A stretch of 63,947 bases of DNA, from contig JAEZJZ010000012.1 in the NCBI GenBank assembly GCA_023436245.1, positions 1-63,947 on the forward strand, in the 5' to 3' direction. Shown here piece after piece: positions 43,683 to 52,861 of the stretch. Within the stretch, counting starts at the first letter, position 1; each line of letters opens with the position of its first letter. The DNA comes from Bacillota bacterium (lineage in GTDB: Bacteria > Bacillota > UBA994 > UBA5500). The translations under genes were made by a program, and so were the position numbers. Below the pieces are notes generated by a model. The model worked only from the letters and a program-made list of their open reading frames with translations. It searched no databases and was not told where the DNA came from.

Positions 43683-46600
43683 ATGCCAAAAGCAAATATC
43701 TCGTCGGTGCTAGTGATCGGATCCGGGCCAATCATCATCGGCCAGGCTGCCGAGTTCGACTACTCTGGAACGCAGGCTTGCCGCACACTGAAAGAGCAGG
43801 GGCTGCGGGTGATTCTCGCCAACAACAATCCGGCCACGATCATGACCGATCCCGGGGTGGCTGATGTCACCTACATGGAGCCGCTGACCGTGGAGTACAT
43901 GGAGGCGATCATTGCGGCCGAACGCCCGGATGCGCTGCTGCCCACACTGGGCGGCCAGGTGGGACTGAACATGGCCAAGGAACTGGCCGTGAGCGGCATT
44001 CTGGAGCGTTATGGAGTGAAGCTGCTCGGCACTCCGTTGAATGCGATCGAACAAGCAGAGGATCGCCTCGCCTTCAAGCAGGCGATGCAGCGCATCGGCC
44101 AACCGGTGCCGGAGAGCGCCATCGTCCACTCCACAGAGGAGGCGCTGCAGGCCGCCGACGCCATCGGCTATCCAGTGATCGTCCGCCCGGCCTACACTCT
44201 GGGTGGCACGGGCGGCGGCATGGCCAGCACGGCGCTGGACCTACAGGTGATCGCGGAGCAAGGGCTGCGCTACAGCCCAGTGCATCAATTGCTGATCGAG
44301 AAGAGCATCGCCGGCTGGAAGGAAATTGAGTTCGAGGTTATCCGGGACGGAGCGGGCAATGCCATCGCCATCTGCCACATGGAAAACATCGACCCGGTCG
44401 GCATCCACACTGGCGACAGCATCGTGGTTGCCCCCTGCTTGACACTGGCGGACCAGGAACTGCAGATGCTGCGCACGGCAGCTCTCCGCATCGTCGGCCA
44501 ACTGGAGATCGCCGGCGGCTGCAACGTGCAGTTCGCGCTGCACCCCACCAGCCGTCGTTATGCTGTGATTGAAGTGAATCCACGGGTCAGCCGCTCCAGC
44601 GCCCTGGCTTCCAAGGCAACCGGCTATCCGATCGCCAAGGTGGCCACCCTGGTCTCTTTGGGTTACCGACTGGACGAGATCCAGAATGCCGTCACCGGCA
44701 CCACCGCCTGTTTTGAGCCAGCTATCGACTATGTGGTGGTGAAGATTCCGCGCTGGCCGTTCGACAAGTTCTCCACCGCCAACCGCACGCTTGGCTCGCA
44801 GATGAAGGCCACGGGCGAGGTGATGTCCATCGGCCGCAACTTCGAATCGGCGCTGCAGAAGGCGATCCGTTCGCTGGAACTGAAGCTGACCGACCTCTGG
44901 AGCGAGCGCCTGGCGCTCACCTCAAACAATGGACTGCTGCGCAAGCTGGCGCTGCGGGACGACGAGCGTCTGTTTGTGCTGGCGGAGCTCTTCCGCCGCG
45001 GCACAACCGTCAACGAACTGCACCAGCGCACCGGCATCGACCGCTTCTTCCTGGAGAAGATCTTTTCTTTGGTCGCCTGGGAACGGCGTCTGGCCAGCGA
45101 GTCGCTGACCGAGGATCTGCTGCGCCAGGCCAAGTGGCTCGGCTTCAGCGACCGGACCATCGCGCGCTGGAGCAAACGTGATGCAACCGAGATCGCGGCC
45201 CTGCGGCGGCAGTACGCGCTGGTTCCTACCTATAAAATGGTTGACACCTGCGCCGCTGAGTTTGAGGCCACCACTCCCTATTACTACTCGAGCTATGAAC
45301 AAGAGGATGAAGCGACTCCCCTGCCGGGTGAAAAGGTGGTCGTGATCGGCAGCGGCCCCATCCGCATCGGACAGGGCGTGGAGTTTGACTACTGCTCCGT
45401 GCGGGCCAGCCTGGCCTTGCAGGCGGCCAACAAGTCTTCGATTGTGATCAACAACAACCCCGAAACGGTGAGCACCGACTTCGACACCTCCACTCGTCTC
45501 TACTTTGAGCCGCTTACCCTGGAGGACGTGCTGCATGTGCTGGAGAAGGAGCAGCCGGACGGGGTGATGGTGCAGTTCGGTGGACAGACGGCGGTCAACC
45601 TGGCCAAGCCGCTGGAGGAAGCAGGCTACCGCATCCTGGGCAGCTCGGCGGAAACGATGGACATCTGTGAAGACCGCGAACGGTTTGATCAGATGCTGGA
45701 GGAACTGGGCATCAAGCGCCCAGAAGGGCGAACTGCCCGCTCCGCCAGCCAGGCAGAAGTGCTGGCACAGTCACTCGGTTTCCCGGTGCTGGTGCGCCCC
45801 TCCTACGTGCTCGGCGGCCGCTCCATGGCCATTGTGGAGAACCTAGACGACCTACATCGCTACCTGGAAGAGGCAGTGCAGGTATCCCCCGACCACCCTA
45901 TCCTGATCGACCGCTACCTACAGGGCCGCGAGGTGGAAGTGGATGTGGTCAGCGATGGCCAGGACATCGTCATTCCCGCCATCATGGAGCACATCGAGCG
46001 GGCCGGAGTGCATTCCGGGGACAGTATCGCCGTGCTTCCGCCGGTGAGCATCTCACCACGCGATCAGCAGACGATTGTGGAGTGCTGCCACCGTATCGCA
46101 AAGCGTCTGCAGATCATCGGCCTGATGAACCTGCAGTTTGTCGTCTACGATGGCGAAGTCTACGTACTGGAAGTTAACCCGCGCGCCTCGCGCACGGTAC
46201 CTTTCCTGAGCAAGGTGACCGGGGTGCCGCTAGTGCAATGGGCTACCAGGGTGATGCTGGGAGAACGCCTGCAGGACCTGGCTCCTGAGCTCGGACTGCT
46301 GCCCGCACCCGAGTTGGTGGCCATCAAAATTCCCGTGTTTTCCTTCAACAAGCTGAGCGAGGTGGAAACAAGCCTGGGGCCGGAGATGAAGTCCACCGGC
46401 GAGGCAATTGGCGTCGGCCACACCCTCACCGAAGCATTGCGCAAGGCGTTTCTGGGGGCCGGGCTGACTGTTCCAACCCACGGCAAGGCGTTAGTCACGG
46501 TAGCTGACCGGGACAAGGCAGAAGCTTTGCCGCTGCTTCGGGACATGCAGCAGGCAGGCTGGACGCTGGCTGCGACTAAGGGCACGGCTGCCTACTTGGC

Positions 46601-46865
46601 GGACCACGGCTGCCCGGTGGAAAGCGTAAACAAAGCGACCGAGGATAGTCCGAACGTGCTCGACCTGATCAGAAGTGGCAAGATCAGCCTAGTGGTGAAC
46701 ACGCTTACGCAAGGCAAGGACCCGAGGCGGGACGGCTTCCGCATTCGCCGTGCCTCGGTGGAATACAACGTGCCCTGCCTGACCTCACTGGACACGCTCA
46801 AAGCTCTGCTCTCGACTAGCGGGTCGGGGGATGCCCCCACCGTGATTCCGTTCCGGCTGCAGTAA
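43683..46865 (+). CDS. carB: Carbamoyl-phosphate synthase large subunit
   Basis: 1060 residues with two homologous ATP-grasp halves, each starting with the same phrase (SVLVIGSGPIIIGQAAEFDY and KVVVIGSGPIRIGQGVEFDY), two biotin-carboxylase-like cores (RPAYTLGGTGGG; RPSYVLGGRSM; EVNPRVSRSSALASKATGYP and EVNPRASRTVPFLSKVTGVP), an oligomerisation domain between them, and a C-terminal MGS-like allosteric domain (GWTLAATKGTAAYLADHG). The ATG follows AGGGGG. The allosteric end is where UMP or ornithine act in studied enzymes. Confidence 0.98.
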   Translation: MPKANISSVLVIGSGPIIIGQAAEFDYSGTQACRTLKEQGLRVILANNNPATIMTDPGVADVTYMEPLTVEYMEAIIAAERPDALLPTLGGQVGLNMAKELAVSGILERYGVKLLGTPLNAIEQAEDRLAFKQAMQRIGQPVPESAIVHSTEEALQAADAIGYPVIVRPAYTLGGTGGGMASTALDLQVIAEQGLRYSPVHQLLIEKSIAGWKEIEFEVIRDGAGNAIAICHMENIDPVGIHTGDSIVVAPCLTLADQELQMLRTAALRIVGQLEIAGGCNVQFALHPTSRRYAVIEVNPRVSRSSALASKATGYPIAKVATLVSLGYRLDEIQNAVTGTTACFEPAIDYVVVKIPRWPFDKFSTANRTLGSQMKATGEVMSIGRNFESALQKAIRSLELKLTDLWSERLALTSNNGLLRKLALRDDERLFVLAELFRRGTTVNELHQRTGIDRFFLEKIFSLVAWERRLASESLTEDLLRQAKWLGFSDRTIARWSKRDATEIAALRRQYALVPTYKMVDTCAAEFEATTPYYYSSYEQEDEATPLPGEKVVVIGSGPIRIGQGVEFDYCSVRASLALQAANKSSIVINNNPETVSTDFDTSTRLYFEPLTLEDVLHVLEKEQPDGVMVQFGGQTAVNLAKPLEEAGYRILGSSAETMDICEDRERFDQMLEELGIKRPEGRTARSASQAEVLAQSLGFPVLVRPSYVLGGRSMAIVENLDDLHRYLEEAVQVSPDHPILIDRYLQGREVEVDVVSDGQDIVIPAIMEHIERAGVHSGDSIAVLPPVSISPRDQQTIVECCHRIAKRLQIIGLMNLQFVVYDGEVYVLEVNPRASRTVPFLSKVTGVPLVQWATRVMLGERLQDLAPELGLLPAPELVAIKIPVFSFNKLSEVETSLGPEMKSTGEAIGVGHTLTEALRKAFLGAGLTVPTHGKALVTVADRDKAEALPLLRDMQQAGWTLAATKGTAAYLADHGCPVESVNKATEDSPNVLDLIRSGKISLVVNTLTQGKDPRRDGFRIRRASVEYNVPCLTSLDTLKALLSTSGSGDAPTVIPFRLQ

Positions 46866-46934
46866 GCGCGCGCTGTTGTGTTTAGGCGACATGCGTAATT
46901 TTCCGTTGCCTAACTTCCCAACGAGGTGCATAAT

Positions 46935-47060
46935 TTAAGCATCACGCAGTGATGCGATCTCAAGAAAGGCGATTCTCGCTTGTCGAGAATCGGTTGGTAC
47001 ATTAAGCATTGCAGAGCAATGCGATCTCAGCAAAGGCGATTCTCGCTCGTCGAGAATGGG
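46935..47060. repeat. Two tandem copies of the GCGATCTCA two-hairpin repeat
   Basis: Unit 1 (about 46935-46993) has GCATCACGCAGTGATGC, then GATCTCAAGAAAGGCGATTC, then the ATTCTCG-CTTGT-CGAGAAT stem. Unit 2 (about 47001-47060) has GCATTGCAGAGCAATGC, GATCTCAGCAAAGGCGATTC and the ATTCTCG-CTCGT-CGAGAAT stem. The stems differ in sequence yet keep pairing. Related to 35.43 kb. Confidence 0.75.
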
Positions 47061-47087
47061 AAAGCTGATGCGATAGTTCGGGTGCTA

Positions 47088-47116
47088 GGGACGCCATGCA
47101 GTGCGCCCCTACGGAA
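47088..47116. repeat. Degenerate REP copy
   Basis: GGGACGCCATGCAGTGCGCC followed by CCTACGG is a weakened copy of the GGGCGCCATGCATGGCGCCC unit. Confidence 0.55.
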
Positions 47117-47187
47117 GTGCTCTCATCTGCCTGAACATGGCAGCACGTATATGCGGCACTGCGTGAACAACTAGGAGGTTAGTGCAG

Positions 47188-48483
47188 ATGACGGACAGAA
47201 AAAAGGGCATGCAAGAACTGCTGAAGTTCTTCGTGCCGCTCGGGATCACCTGGAGCCTGATGATGTTTACCCACACGATTATCAGCGCTGGGCTCTCTCG
47301 CACCACTAACCCAACAGTCTCCACCGCCGCATATGCAGTGGCCCTCAGCTTGGCGGCCATCGCGGAGGCCCCGTTAGTGATGCTCAGACAGACGGTGATG
47401 GCCAATGTCAGCAGCAAACAGACTTTTCTGGTGGTCAGGGCAGTAGCGCTGACCACCCTTGCCTTTTTTGCGGCCGTAGTGCTGTCCATCGCCTACGTGC
47501 CCGCCATCGGACGCTTGGCCTTTCAGCAGATCCTGGGCGTGAAGGATGAGCTCTTCTCTGCGACCGTACTCGCCTTTCGCGTGACCATGTTCCTGCCGCT
47601 GGTCAGCGGCCTGCGCTGTCTCTATCAGGGGCTGATCACGCAGCAAAGACGAACCAAGTATCTTTCCACCGGCATGTTCATCCGCGTGGGCTTCATGATC
47701 TTCCTGGTCTTCGGCTTCACTCGCTGGCGTTGGGTGGTCGGACCGCTGGTGGGAGCGATCGCCTTGGTCGGCGGCATCGGCGTGGAGGGACTGATGGCCT
47801 ACTACTTCGGCCGCAACTTAGTTCCAGAGGGAGACGCGACATTAGTCAGCAACGACGTCTGGAAATTCTACCTGCCGCTCGTCGCCTCATCGCTATTGGT
47901 AGCCATGGGCAAACCGTTCATCAATGCTGGTCTCGCCCGCATGCCGGATGCGGCTGTCGGTTTAGCTGCTTTCAACGTGGCCTCTTCTCTCGCCTGGGTA
48001 ATCGTCAGTCCCTCGCAGACAATGCATCAAGTGACGATGGTCTGCGGCAGATCAGTGGCCGATCGCCCGGTTGTGCGCCACTTTGCGACCATCTTCGCAG
48101 TTGGTTCGACACTGCTGTTGATGGCTCTAGCCTATAGTCCTATCGGTCGTTGGGTCCTCGGCGGGCTGATCAGCGTCCCGACTGAGTCACTGCCAGCTAC
48201 CCTGAATGCCCTGCGCACACTCGCCTTCTTCCCGCTGATCATCTGCTGGCAGGAGTACAACACCGGCCTACTGCTGCTCGACCGCTCCACCCGATTGGTC
48301 AGCATCGGCAAAGCACTGAACCTTGCCTCCACCATCGGCTTTGTGATCTTCCTAGCTCCGACGCTGCCTGGAGCCATTGCCGCTCCCCTGGCGCAGCTGG
48401 TCGGCTTCACCTGCGAAGGCATCGTTCTCCATGGCGGACGTCTTTGGCTGGCCAAACGCTGGCCAGCACCCAGCGTCTCCTGA
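47188..48483 (+). CDS. MATE/MVF-superfamily membrane protein, copy 1
   Basis: 431 residues with about 12 predicted membrane spans in two halves. The fold pattern (FFVPLGITWSLMMFTHTIIS at the start; LAFRVTMFLPLVSGLRCLYQGLITQQRRTKYLS in the middle) fits the MOP exporter group that includes MATE pumps and lipid flippases. It is not close enough to NorM, MurJ or Wzx to name. GGAGG precedes the ATG. It is followed 63 bases later by a clear paralog, so the pair likely arose by tandem duplication. Confidence 0.72.
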   Translation: MTDRKKGMQELLKFFVPLGITWSLMMFTHTIISAGLSRTTNPTVSTAAYAVALSLAAIAEAPLVMLRQTVMANVSSKQTFLVVRAVALTTLAFFAAVVLSIAYVPAIGRLAFQQILGVKDELFSATVLAFRVTMFLPLVSGLRCLYQGLITQQRRTKYLSTGMFIRVGFMIFLVFGFTRWRWVVGPLVGAIALVGGIGVEGLMAYYFGRNLVPEGDATLVSNDVWKFYLPLVASSLLVAMGKPFINAGLARMPDAAVGLAAFNVASSLAWVIVSPSQTMHQVTMVCGRSVADRPVVRHFATIFAVGSTLLLMALAYSPIGRWVLGGLISVPTESLPATLNALRTLAFFPLIICWQEYNTGLLLLDRSTRLVSIGKALNLASTIGFVIFLAPTLPGAIAAPLAQLVGFTCEGIVLHGGRLWLAKRWPAPSVS

Positions 48484-48546
48484 TCTGCGGGGACGGTTCT
48501 CTGCCCCTCTAGTGGTACACCTCACCTGAGGAAGGAAGTGCAAATC

Positions 48547-49848
48547 ATGGTAGACCAAAAGACGGGCACAAACGGCATGATCAGCTTCTTCGTTCCCTTA
48601 GGCGTAACAGCCAGCCTGATGATGTTCACCCATAGCATCATCAGCGCTGGACTCTCGCGCACCCTGAGCCCGGTCGTCTCGACGGCTGCACATGCGGTCG
48701 CGGTCAGTCTCTCAGACATGGCCGGCGGACCGCTTTGCCAGATTAGGCAGACAGCCATGGCACTGGTCGGCAGCCGCCAGTCGTTCCAAAGCGTGCGCCG
48801 CGTGTACATGCTGACCATGGGTGCGTTCATCGCCATCATGCTCGCCATTGCCTACCTGCCGGCCGCCAGCCGTCTGGTGCTGCAGCAGTTGCTGGGCGTG
48901 AAGGATGAACTCTTTCCCGCCACACTGCTGGCCTTCCGCGTGACCATGTTTCTGCCGCTGGTCAGCGGGCTGCGTTACCTCTATCACGGGGTAATCACGG
49001 CCCGCCGGGAGACGCGCTACATCTCCGCCGGCATGTTCTTCCGGGTGGGCTTCATGGTGCTGCTCATCTTCAGCATCAGTCGCTGGCAGTGGATCACCGG
49101 GCCGCTGGTCGGCTCAATCACTTTGGTCGGCGGAGTGGGCTTGGAGTGCCTGTTGGCTTATGTCTTTGGCAGAAGGCTAATTCCGGCAGGCGAGGCCATC
49201 ATCTCGGACAACCAGGTCTGGCGTTTCTATCTGCCCCTGATCGCCTCGTCCTTCATCTTCACAGTGGGCAAACCATTCATCAACGCCGGATTGGCCCGCA
49301 TGCCGAATGCCGCCGTCAACCTGGCTGCCTTCAGCGTGGCCTCATCATTGGCCTGGGTGATCATCGCTCCGTCGCAGACGATTCACATGCTGACCATGGT
49401 CTTCGGGCGCGATCCGCAGGATCGTCCCACAGTCAAGCGATTCAGCACCTTCTTTGCGGTCGGTTCTGCCACATTACTGTCACTGATCGCGTTCAGCCCG
49501 GCTGGAACCTGGGTTTTGACCAAGCTGGTGAGCGTGCCGGCCGAGACCTTGTCCGCCACGCTGCTGTCCATCCGCACACTTGCCCTCTTCCCACTGATCA
49601 TCTGCTGGCAAGAGTACAACATGGGACTGCTCTTGCTGGAGCACTCCACCCGTCTGGTCAGCATTGGCAAGGCCCTGAACCTGGGCTGCACCATCGCCTT
49701 CGTGCTCTTCCTTGCCCCTGGCCTGCCCGGCCCCATCGCGGCGCCACTGGCCCAAATGGTCGGCTACACCTGTGAGGGCGCGTTGCTCGTCGCCAGCCGG
49801 CGCATGCAGCAGCGCCACCCGCAGCACCAGCAGAATATCGCCGCCTAA
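48547..49848 (+). CDS. MATE/MVF-superfamily membrane protein, copy 2
   Basis: 433 residues, similar to copy 1 along the whole length. Shared phrases are FFVPLG, SLMMFTH, ILGVKDELF/LLGVKDELF, FRVTMFLPLVSGLR, GKPFINAGLARMP and FPLIICWQEYN. Its stop codon overlaps the left edge of a long palindrome. A GTG 9 bases upstream is an alternative start. The two copies may form a heteromer or handle different substrates; no substrate can be inferred. Confidence 0.72.
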   Translation: MVDQKTGTNGMISFFVPLGVTASLMMFTHSIISAGLSRTLSPVVSTAAHAVAVSLSDMAGGPLCQIRQTAMALVGSRQSFQSVRRVYMLTMGAFIAIMLAIAYLPAASRLVLQQLLGVKDELFPATLLAFRVTMFLPLVSGLRYLYHGVITARRETRYISAGMFFRVGFMVLLIFSISRWQWITGPLVGSITLVGGVGLECLLAYVFGRRLIPAGEAIISDNQVWRFYLPLIASSFIFTVGKPFINAGLARMPNAAVNLAAFSVASSLAWVIIAPSQTIHMLTMVFGRDPQDRPTVKRFSTFFAVGSATLLSLIAFSPAGTWVLTKLVSVPAETLSATLLSIRTLALFPLIICWQEYNMGLLLLEHSTRLVSIGKALNLGCTIAFVLFLAPGLPGPIAAPLAQMVGYTCEGALLVASRRMQQRHPQHQQNIAA

Positions 49849-49880
49849 TGGAACGGGGGGACAGTCCCCCCGTTCCATTT
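49847..49880. repeat. GGAACGGGGGGAC palindrome (left of DUF421 gene)
   Basis: AATGGAACGGGGGGAC (49847-49862) pairs with GTCCCCCCGTTCCATT (49864-49879). A near-identical palindrome is at 50671-50702. May also terminate transcripts from both sides. Confidence 0.75.
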
Positions 49881-49888
49881 CTCTCTGC

Positions 49889-50584
49889 TCAGTCTGCTCT
49901 GGCGCCTGACTGCTTCAGGTCATAATACATCTGCCCGTTGGGGTAGAGCTCAGCAAACTGCACCTCCTTCAAGTCCACAACACCTTCGCCCCGAAAGTGC
50001 TCTTCCAGCCACTGGCGGTCCTTGCCGACTTCCCGCAGCTTGTCTTCGTCCACCAAGCCGTCAAGAATCAGTTCGACGCCTGGTGCGCTGCGCGTCATGT
50101 TCAGCCCCACGTCTTGCCTAGTCAGGCTCTCGGCCCAAGGCATCTTCTGCACGCTCAACTTGCCGCTCGTCTCCAAGACGGCAAACTCCACATCGGCCAC
50201 TCGAAACACCTTCTGCGCCCGCAACATGGTACGCAGTTCATCCATGTTCAGGCGCTACTTGGCCATGTTCTCTCTGAGAATCTGGCCGTGGTTGATGATC
50301 GTCGTCGGTTCTCCGTTGATCAGCCGATGAGAGCGACGGCTCCTGAGCACTACCATGTCGGTGATCACCGTTAGCCCCGCCCAAGCTGCGATTGCCGCCA
50401 GCGCGTTTATCCAGTGTGGCAACTCACCTAGAACACCGTTAGCCGCGAGCGAACCGATGGCAATACCAGACACGTAGTTGAAGAAGGTCAACTGGCTGAT
50501 TTGCTTCTTGCCTTCCCAGCGCGTGGCCAGCAGCAACGCCAAATACATTGCTGCTGCCTGCAACACCGTCTGCAATATCTGCAT
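49889..50584 (-). pseudogene. DUF421 (YetF/YcaP-like) membrane protein gene split by an in-frame TAG
   Basis: The N-terminal part (50255-50584, 109 residues; LLATRWEGKKQISQLTFFNYVSGIAIGSLA is the usual DUF421 membrane region) ends at TAG (50255-50257). The C-terminal part continues in the same frame from codon CGC: RLNMDELRTMLRAQKVF, DVEFAVLETSGKLSV. Together they span about 231 codons, the normal length for this family. So one base change, for example CAG to TAG, splits an otherwise intact gene. The second part has an ATG at 50245 but no ribosome binding site. Either it is a recent pseudogene, or the stop is read through. ATG at 50584 follows GAGGTG. Confidence 0.82.
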
Positions 50585-50670
50585 GTATATCACCTCAACC
50601 AGTATTCTCTGCAATCCGCCCGCTGACAAAACCATGGCCATTAGAGACCTGCCGATTGAGAGCAGGTCAG

Positions 50671-50702
50671 CGTGGAACGGGGGGACTGTCCCCCCGTTCC
50701 GT
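50671..50702. repeat. GGAACGGGGGGAC palindrome (right of DUF421 gene)
   Basis: GGAACGGGGGGAC and GTCCCCCCGTTCC, almost the same as the copy at 49847-49880, placing the DUF421 gene between two matching inverted repeats. Confidence 0.75.
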
Positions 50703-50793
50703 TCTTCGGCAGGAAAATGCGGGCGCAGAGCGCGAATAAACCGAAAAGCTCTCACGTCTATGCAGATGAAGCACACTGAAGGGAGGCGATGTC

Positions 50794-51363
50794 GTGTCTG
50801 AACTGCAAACGGATCAGTTGGTGGCTGATTTCCTGGCAGGGAAGCAGGCGGCAGCGGCGCACCTCCTGGAACGCTACGGCCGGGTGGCTTACGCGGCCAT
50901 CACTTACCTGCTGCGCCGGCACGCTGATCGAGATGATGTTTATCAGGAGGCCTGCCTGCGCGCCTTCAGCAACCTGAAGAGCCTGGACAATCCGGCCGCC
51001 TTTGGCGGCTGGTTCAAGCAAATCGCCATTCGCACGGCCATCGACCATATCCGTCGCCAGCGGTTTCGCTTTGAGGCCCTAAACACGCAACTGCCTGACC
51101 CCAGCCCCGGCCCCGAGACCAATGTTCTGGATTCCGCAGTGCGCCGGCAGATGCGACAGGCAGTGGATCAACTGCCTGAGCACTACCGACAAGCAATCGT
51201 GCTGTTCTACTGGTCAGATTGCAGCTACCAAGAGATTGCCACAGCACTCGGCATCCCGCTCGGCACGGTCATGTCCAGATTGCACAAGGCCAAGAGCTTG
51301 CTTAGCCGAGCGTTGGGAGATCAGATGCTTTCACTGAAGGAGGGAGTCGAAAGATGGACTTAG
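50794..51363 (+). CDS. ECF-type RNA polymerase sigma factor
   Basis: 189 residues. Region 2 is LLRRHADRDDVYQEACLRAFSNL with ANLKSL-type promoter contacts and FGGWFKQIAIRTAIDHIRRQ. Region 4 is LPEHYRQAIVLFYWSDCSYQ followed by EIATALGIPLGTVMSRLHKAK. The GTG start follows GGGAGG. It overlaps the next gene by 10 bases, the usual layout of a sigma factor and its anti-sigma. Its own promoter might be self-recognised, but I see no clear ECF motif. Confidence 0.92.
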   Translation: MSELQTDQLVADFLAGKQAAAAHLLERYGRVAYAAITYLLRRHADRDDVYQEACLRAFSNLKSLDNPAAFGGWFKQIAIRTAIDHIRRQRFRFEALNTQLPDPSPGPETNVLDSAVRRQMRQAVDQLPEHYRQAIVLFYWSDCSYQEIATALGIPLGTVMSRLHKAKSLLSRALGDQMLSLKEGVERWT

Positions 51364-51650
51364 AGCAACTGCTGCGGGACGCCAGACCTGAGGCGGCTCC
51401 CGACCTGTCAGAGCAAAATGCATTGATCTGCGAGGCACTGGGCAAGCAAGTGGACTCGGTCAACAGGCGTCGACGGAGCTGGCTGGGCCGCCTCGGTTCT
51501 CTCCTGGTGGAAGCGCCCATTCCCACTCTCACAACCGGCGCCGCTGTGCTCTCCTTCTTCCTGTGGCAGGCGGCGGTGCTGCTGGGAGAGGACGGCCTCT
51601 GGATCGGCCAGGCTGCGGCCTTCATCCTGAACAGGGGGGTATTGCCATGA
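51354..51650 (+). CDS. Putative anti-sigma factor with one membrane span
   Basis: 98 residues: a cytoplasmic N-terminal part (MDLEQLLRDARPEAAPDLSE), a basic linker and a hydrophobic segment (TLTTGAAVLSFFLWQAAVLL). No HxxxCxxC zinc motif is present. Its role is inferred from overlap with the sigma gene and its membrane topology, not from a family match. Confidence 0.6.
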   Translation: MDLEQLLRDARPEAAPDLSEQNALICEALGKQVDSVNRRRRSWLGRLGSLLVEAPIPTLTTGAAVLSFFLWQAAVLLGEDGLWIGQAAAFILNRGVLP

Positions 51651-52693
51651 GCTTCGGACGCTTTCTGCTGTTGTTGCTGACCCGCCCCCGTTTAGCTCTA
51701 GAGCAAGGGAGAGGACGTTTCTTGGTGGCCAGTTTGGTCATTGGTAGTCTGGCAGGTGGCACTTCTGCCTATCTCTTCCGGCTGCTTTCGGGCTCTCCCA
51801 TACCGATTAACATGCTCAAGCTGATCATCGTCAACCTACTTTCATTTCTGGCGCTTAGTCTGTGCTATCACGTAGTGGCGCGGCACTATTCCGGCAGTGC
51901 GGCCCCGTGGTCGGAGTTTGCCAGCCTGTTCGGGTTCGCTGCTCTGCCGAGCGTACTCTCCGGCCTGCTCACATCTGCAATCATGCAGTTCGTCACGATG
52001 CGCAGCCCCTACTATCCAGGACTCGTTTCCTTCGGAACTGGGTGGTTCATTGTCTCTGCCGCCTTTTCCGTAGCGATGGGCATCGCCGGCATTATCTATC
52101 AGGGACTGGTCATTCAAACCGTGCATCGCCTGCCCTGGAAGCAGGTGTTAGCCACCTTGGCCGTCGTCTGGCTGGCAGAAGAGCTATTGCTCAGCCCTCT
52201 GGTCCAAGTCAACCTTTCCCTTTCCAAGCTTTCCTGGGAAGCAGGCGCTCTGATGACCGAAGGTGTGAGCAAGGTGGATGTGAGCACAAACCTCTACTGC
52301 AGCCTGGAAACGCACCGGCCAACCTTCGGGATTGGCGAACTGGTTTTGGTCAACATCCCGCGGCTAACCATCAACCGGCGCTACTATTCCAATGTGCCGA
52401 TCAAGTCTTGGACTGTGTTGGCCGAGATCGTGGCCGGCCCAGGCGAGACGGTGGAGCTGCAGTCCGGCACCCTGCTGGTGAACGACAAACTGGTATCTCA
52501 GCCGGCATCTCCTCTCCCCTACCTGACCATGGAGGCGAGGGAACTACGCCCGAATCAATACTTCATCTACTTCCGCAGCCCCGAGGCCTTGGGCAAGAGC
52601 GTCAGCCCGGAGCAACTGCTGCTCAACAAGACGGACATCCTGGCCGCAGTGCCAGAGTCCACCCTTGGCTACCTGGAGTGGCAATTACGCTGA
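51647..52693 (+). CDS. Yip1-like membrane protein fused to a signal-peptidase-like domain
   Basis: 348 residues. The first 200 have five membrane segments in the Yip1 style (RFLVASLVIGSLAGGTSAYL, FGFAALPSVLSGLL). The C-terminal region resembles the beta-barrel of type I signal peptidases: FGIGELVLVNIP, EIVAGPGETVELQSGTLLVN and LRPNQYFIYFRS parallel GDxVLV, RIVGLPGDTVEI and VPxGxYFV. The catalytic Ser-Met-Pro is not evident, and the Lys before the GxPG motif is replaced by Ala (LAEIVAG), so it is probably inactive. It begins inside the stop of the putative anti-sigma (ATGA overlap). A binding or sensing role in the sigma pathway is an inference. Confidence 0.68.
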   Translation: MSFGRFLLLLLTRPRLALEQGRGRFLVASLVIGSLAGGTSAYLFRLLSGSPIPINMLKLIIVNLLSFLALSLCYHVVARHYSGSAAPWSEFASLFGFAALPSVLSGLLTSAIMQFVTMRSPYYPGLVSFGTGWFIVSAAFSVAMGIAGIIYQGLVIQTVHRLPWKQVLATLAVVWLAEELLLSPLVQVNLSLSKLSWEAGALMTEGVSKVDVSTNLYCSLETHRPTFGIGELVLVNIPRLTINRRYYSNVPIKSWTVLAEIVAGPGETVELQSGTLLVNDKLVSQPASPLPYLTMEARELRPNQYFIYFRSPEALGKSVSPEQLLLNKTDILAAVPESTLGYLEWQLR

Positions 52694-52861
52694 CCAGGGC
52701 ACAGCTGAAGCTCTAAAACAGCCTAGAAATACCCCTGTGCTGCCAAGCAGTGCGGGGGTTGCCTCTTCTTCCAGGTGTGCGCACTCATCCACGCGCGGCA
52801 AAGCAGCGATGATGGCAGGAGGATGGCATCTCCTGTAGAACCATTGGGAGAGGTGATCTGC

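Noticed and set aside
46935..47060. CRISPR array
   Set aside because: Only two units, each with internal hairpins and no unique spacers of fixed length; no cas genes in the window.
50246..50257. TAG as a possible pyrrolysine or recoded codon in the DUF421 gene
   Set aside because: TAG ends other genes here (for example the helicase at 317), no Pyl machinery or downstream recoding element is seen; a simple nonsense mutation is more likely.
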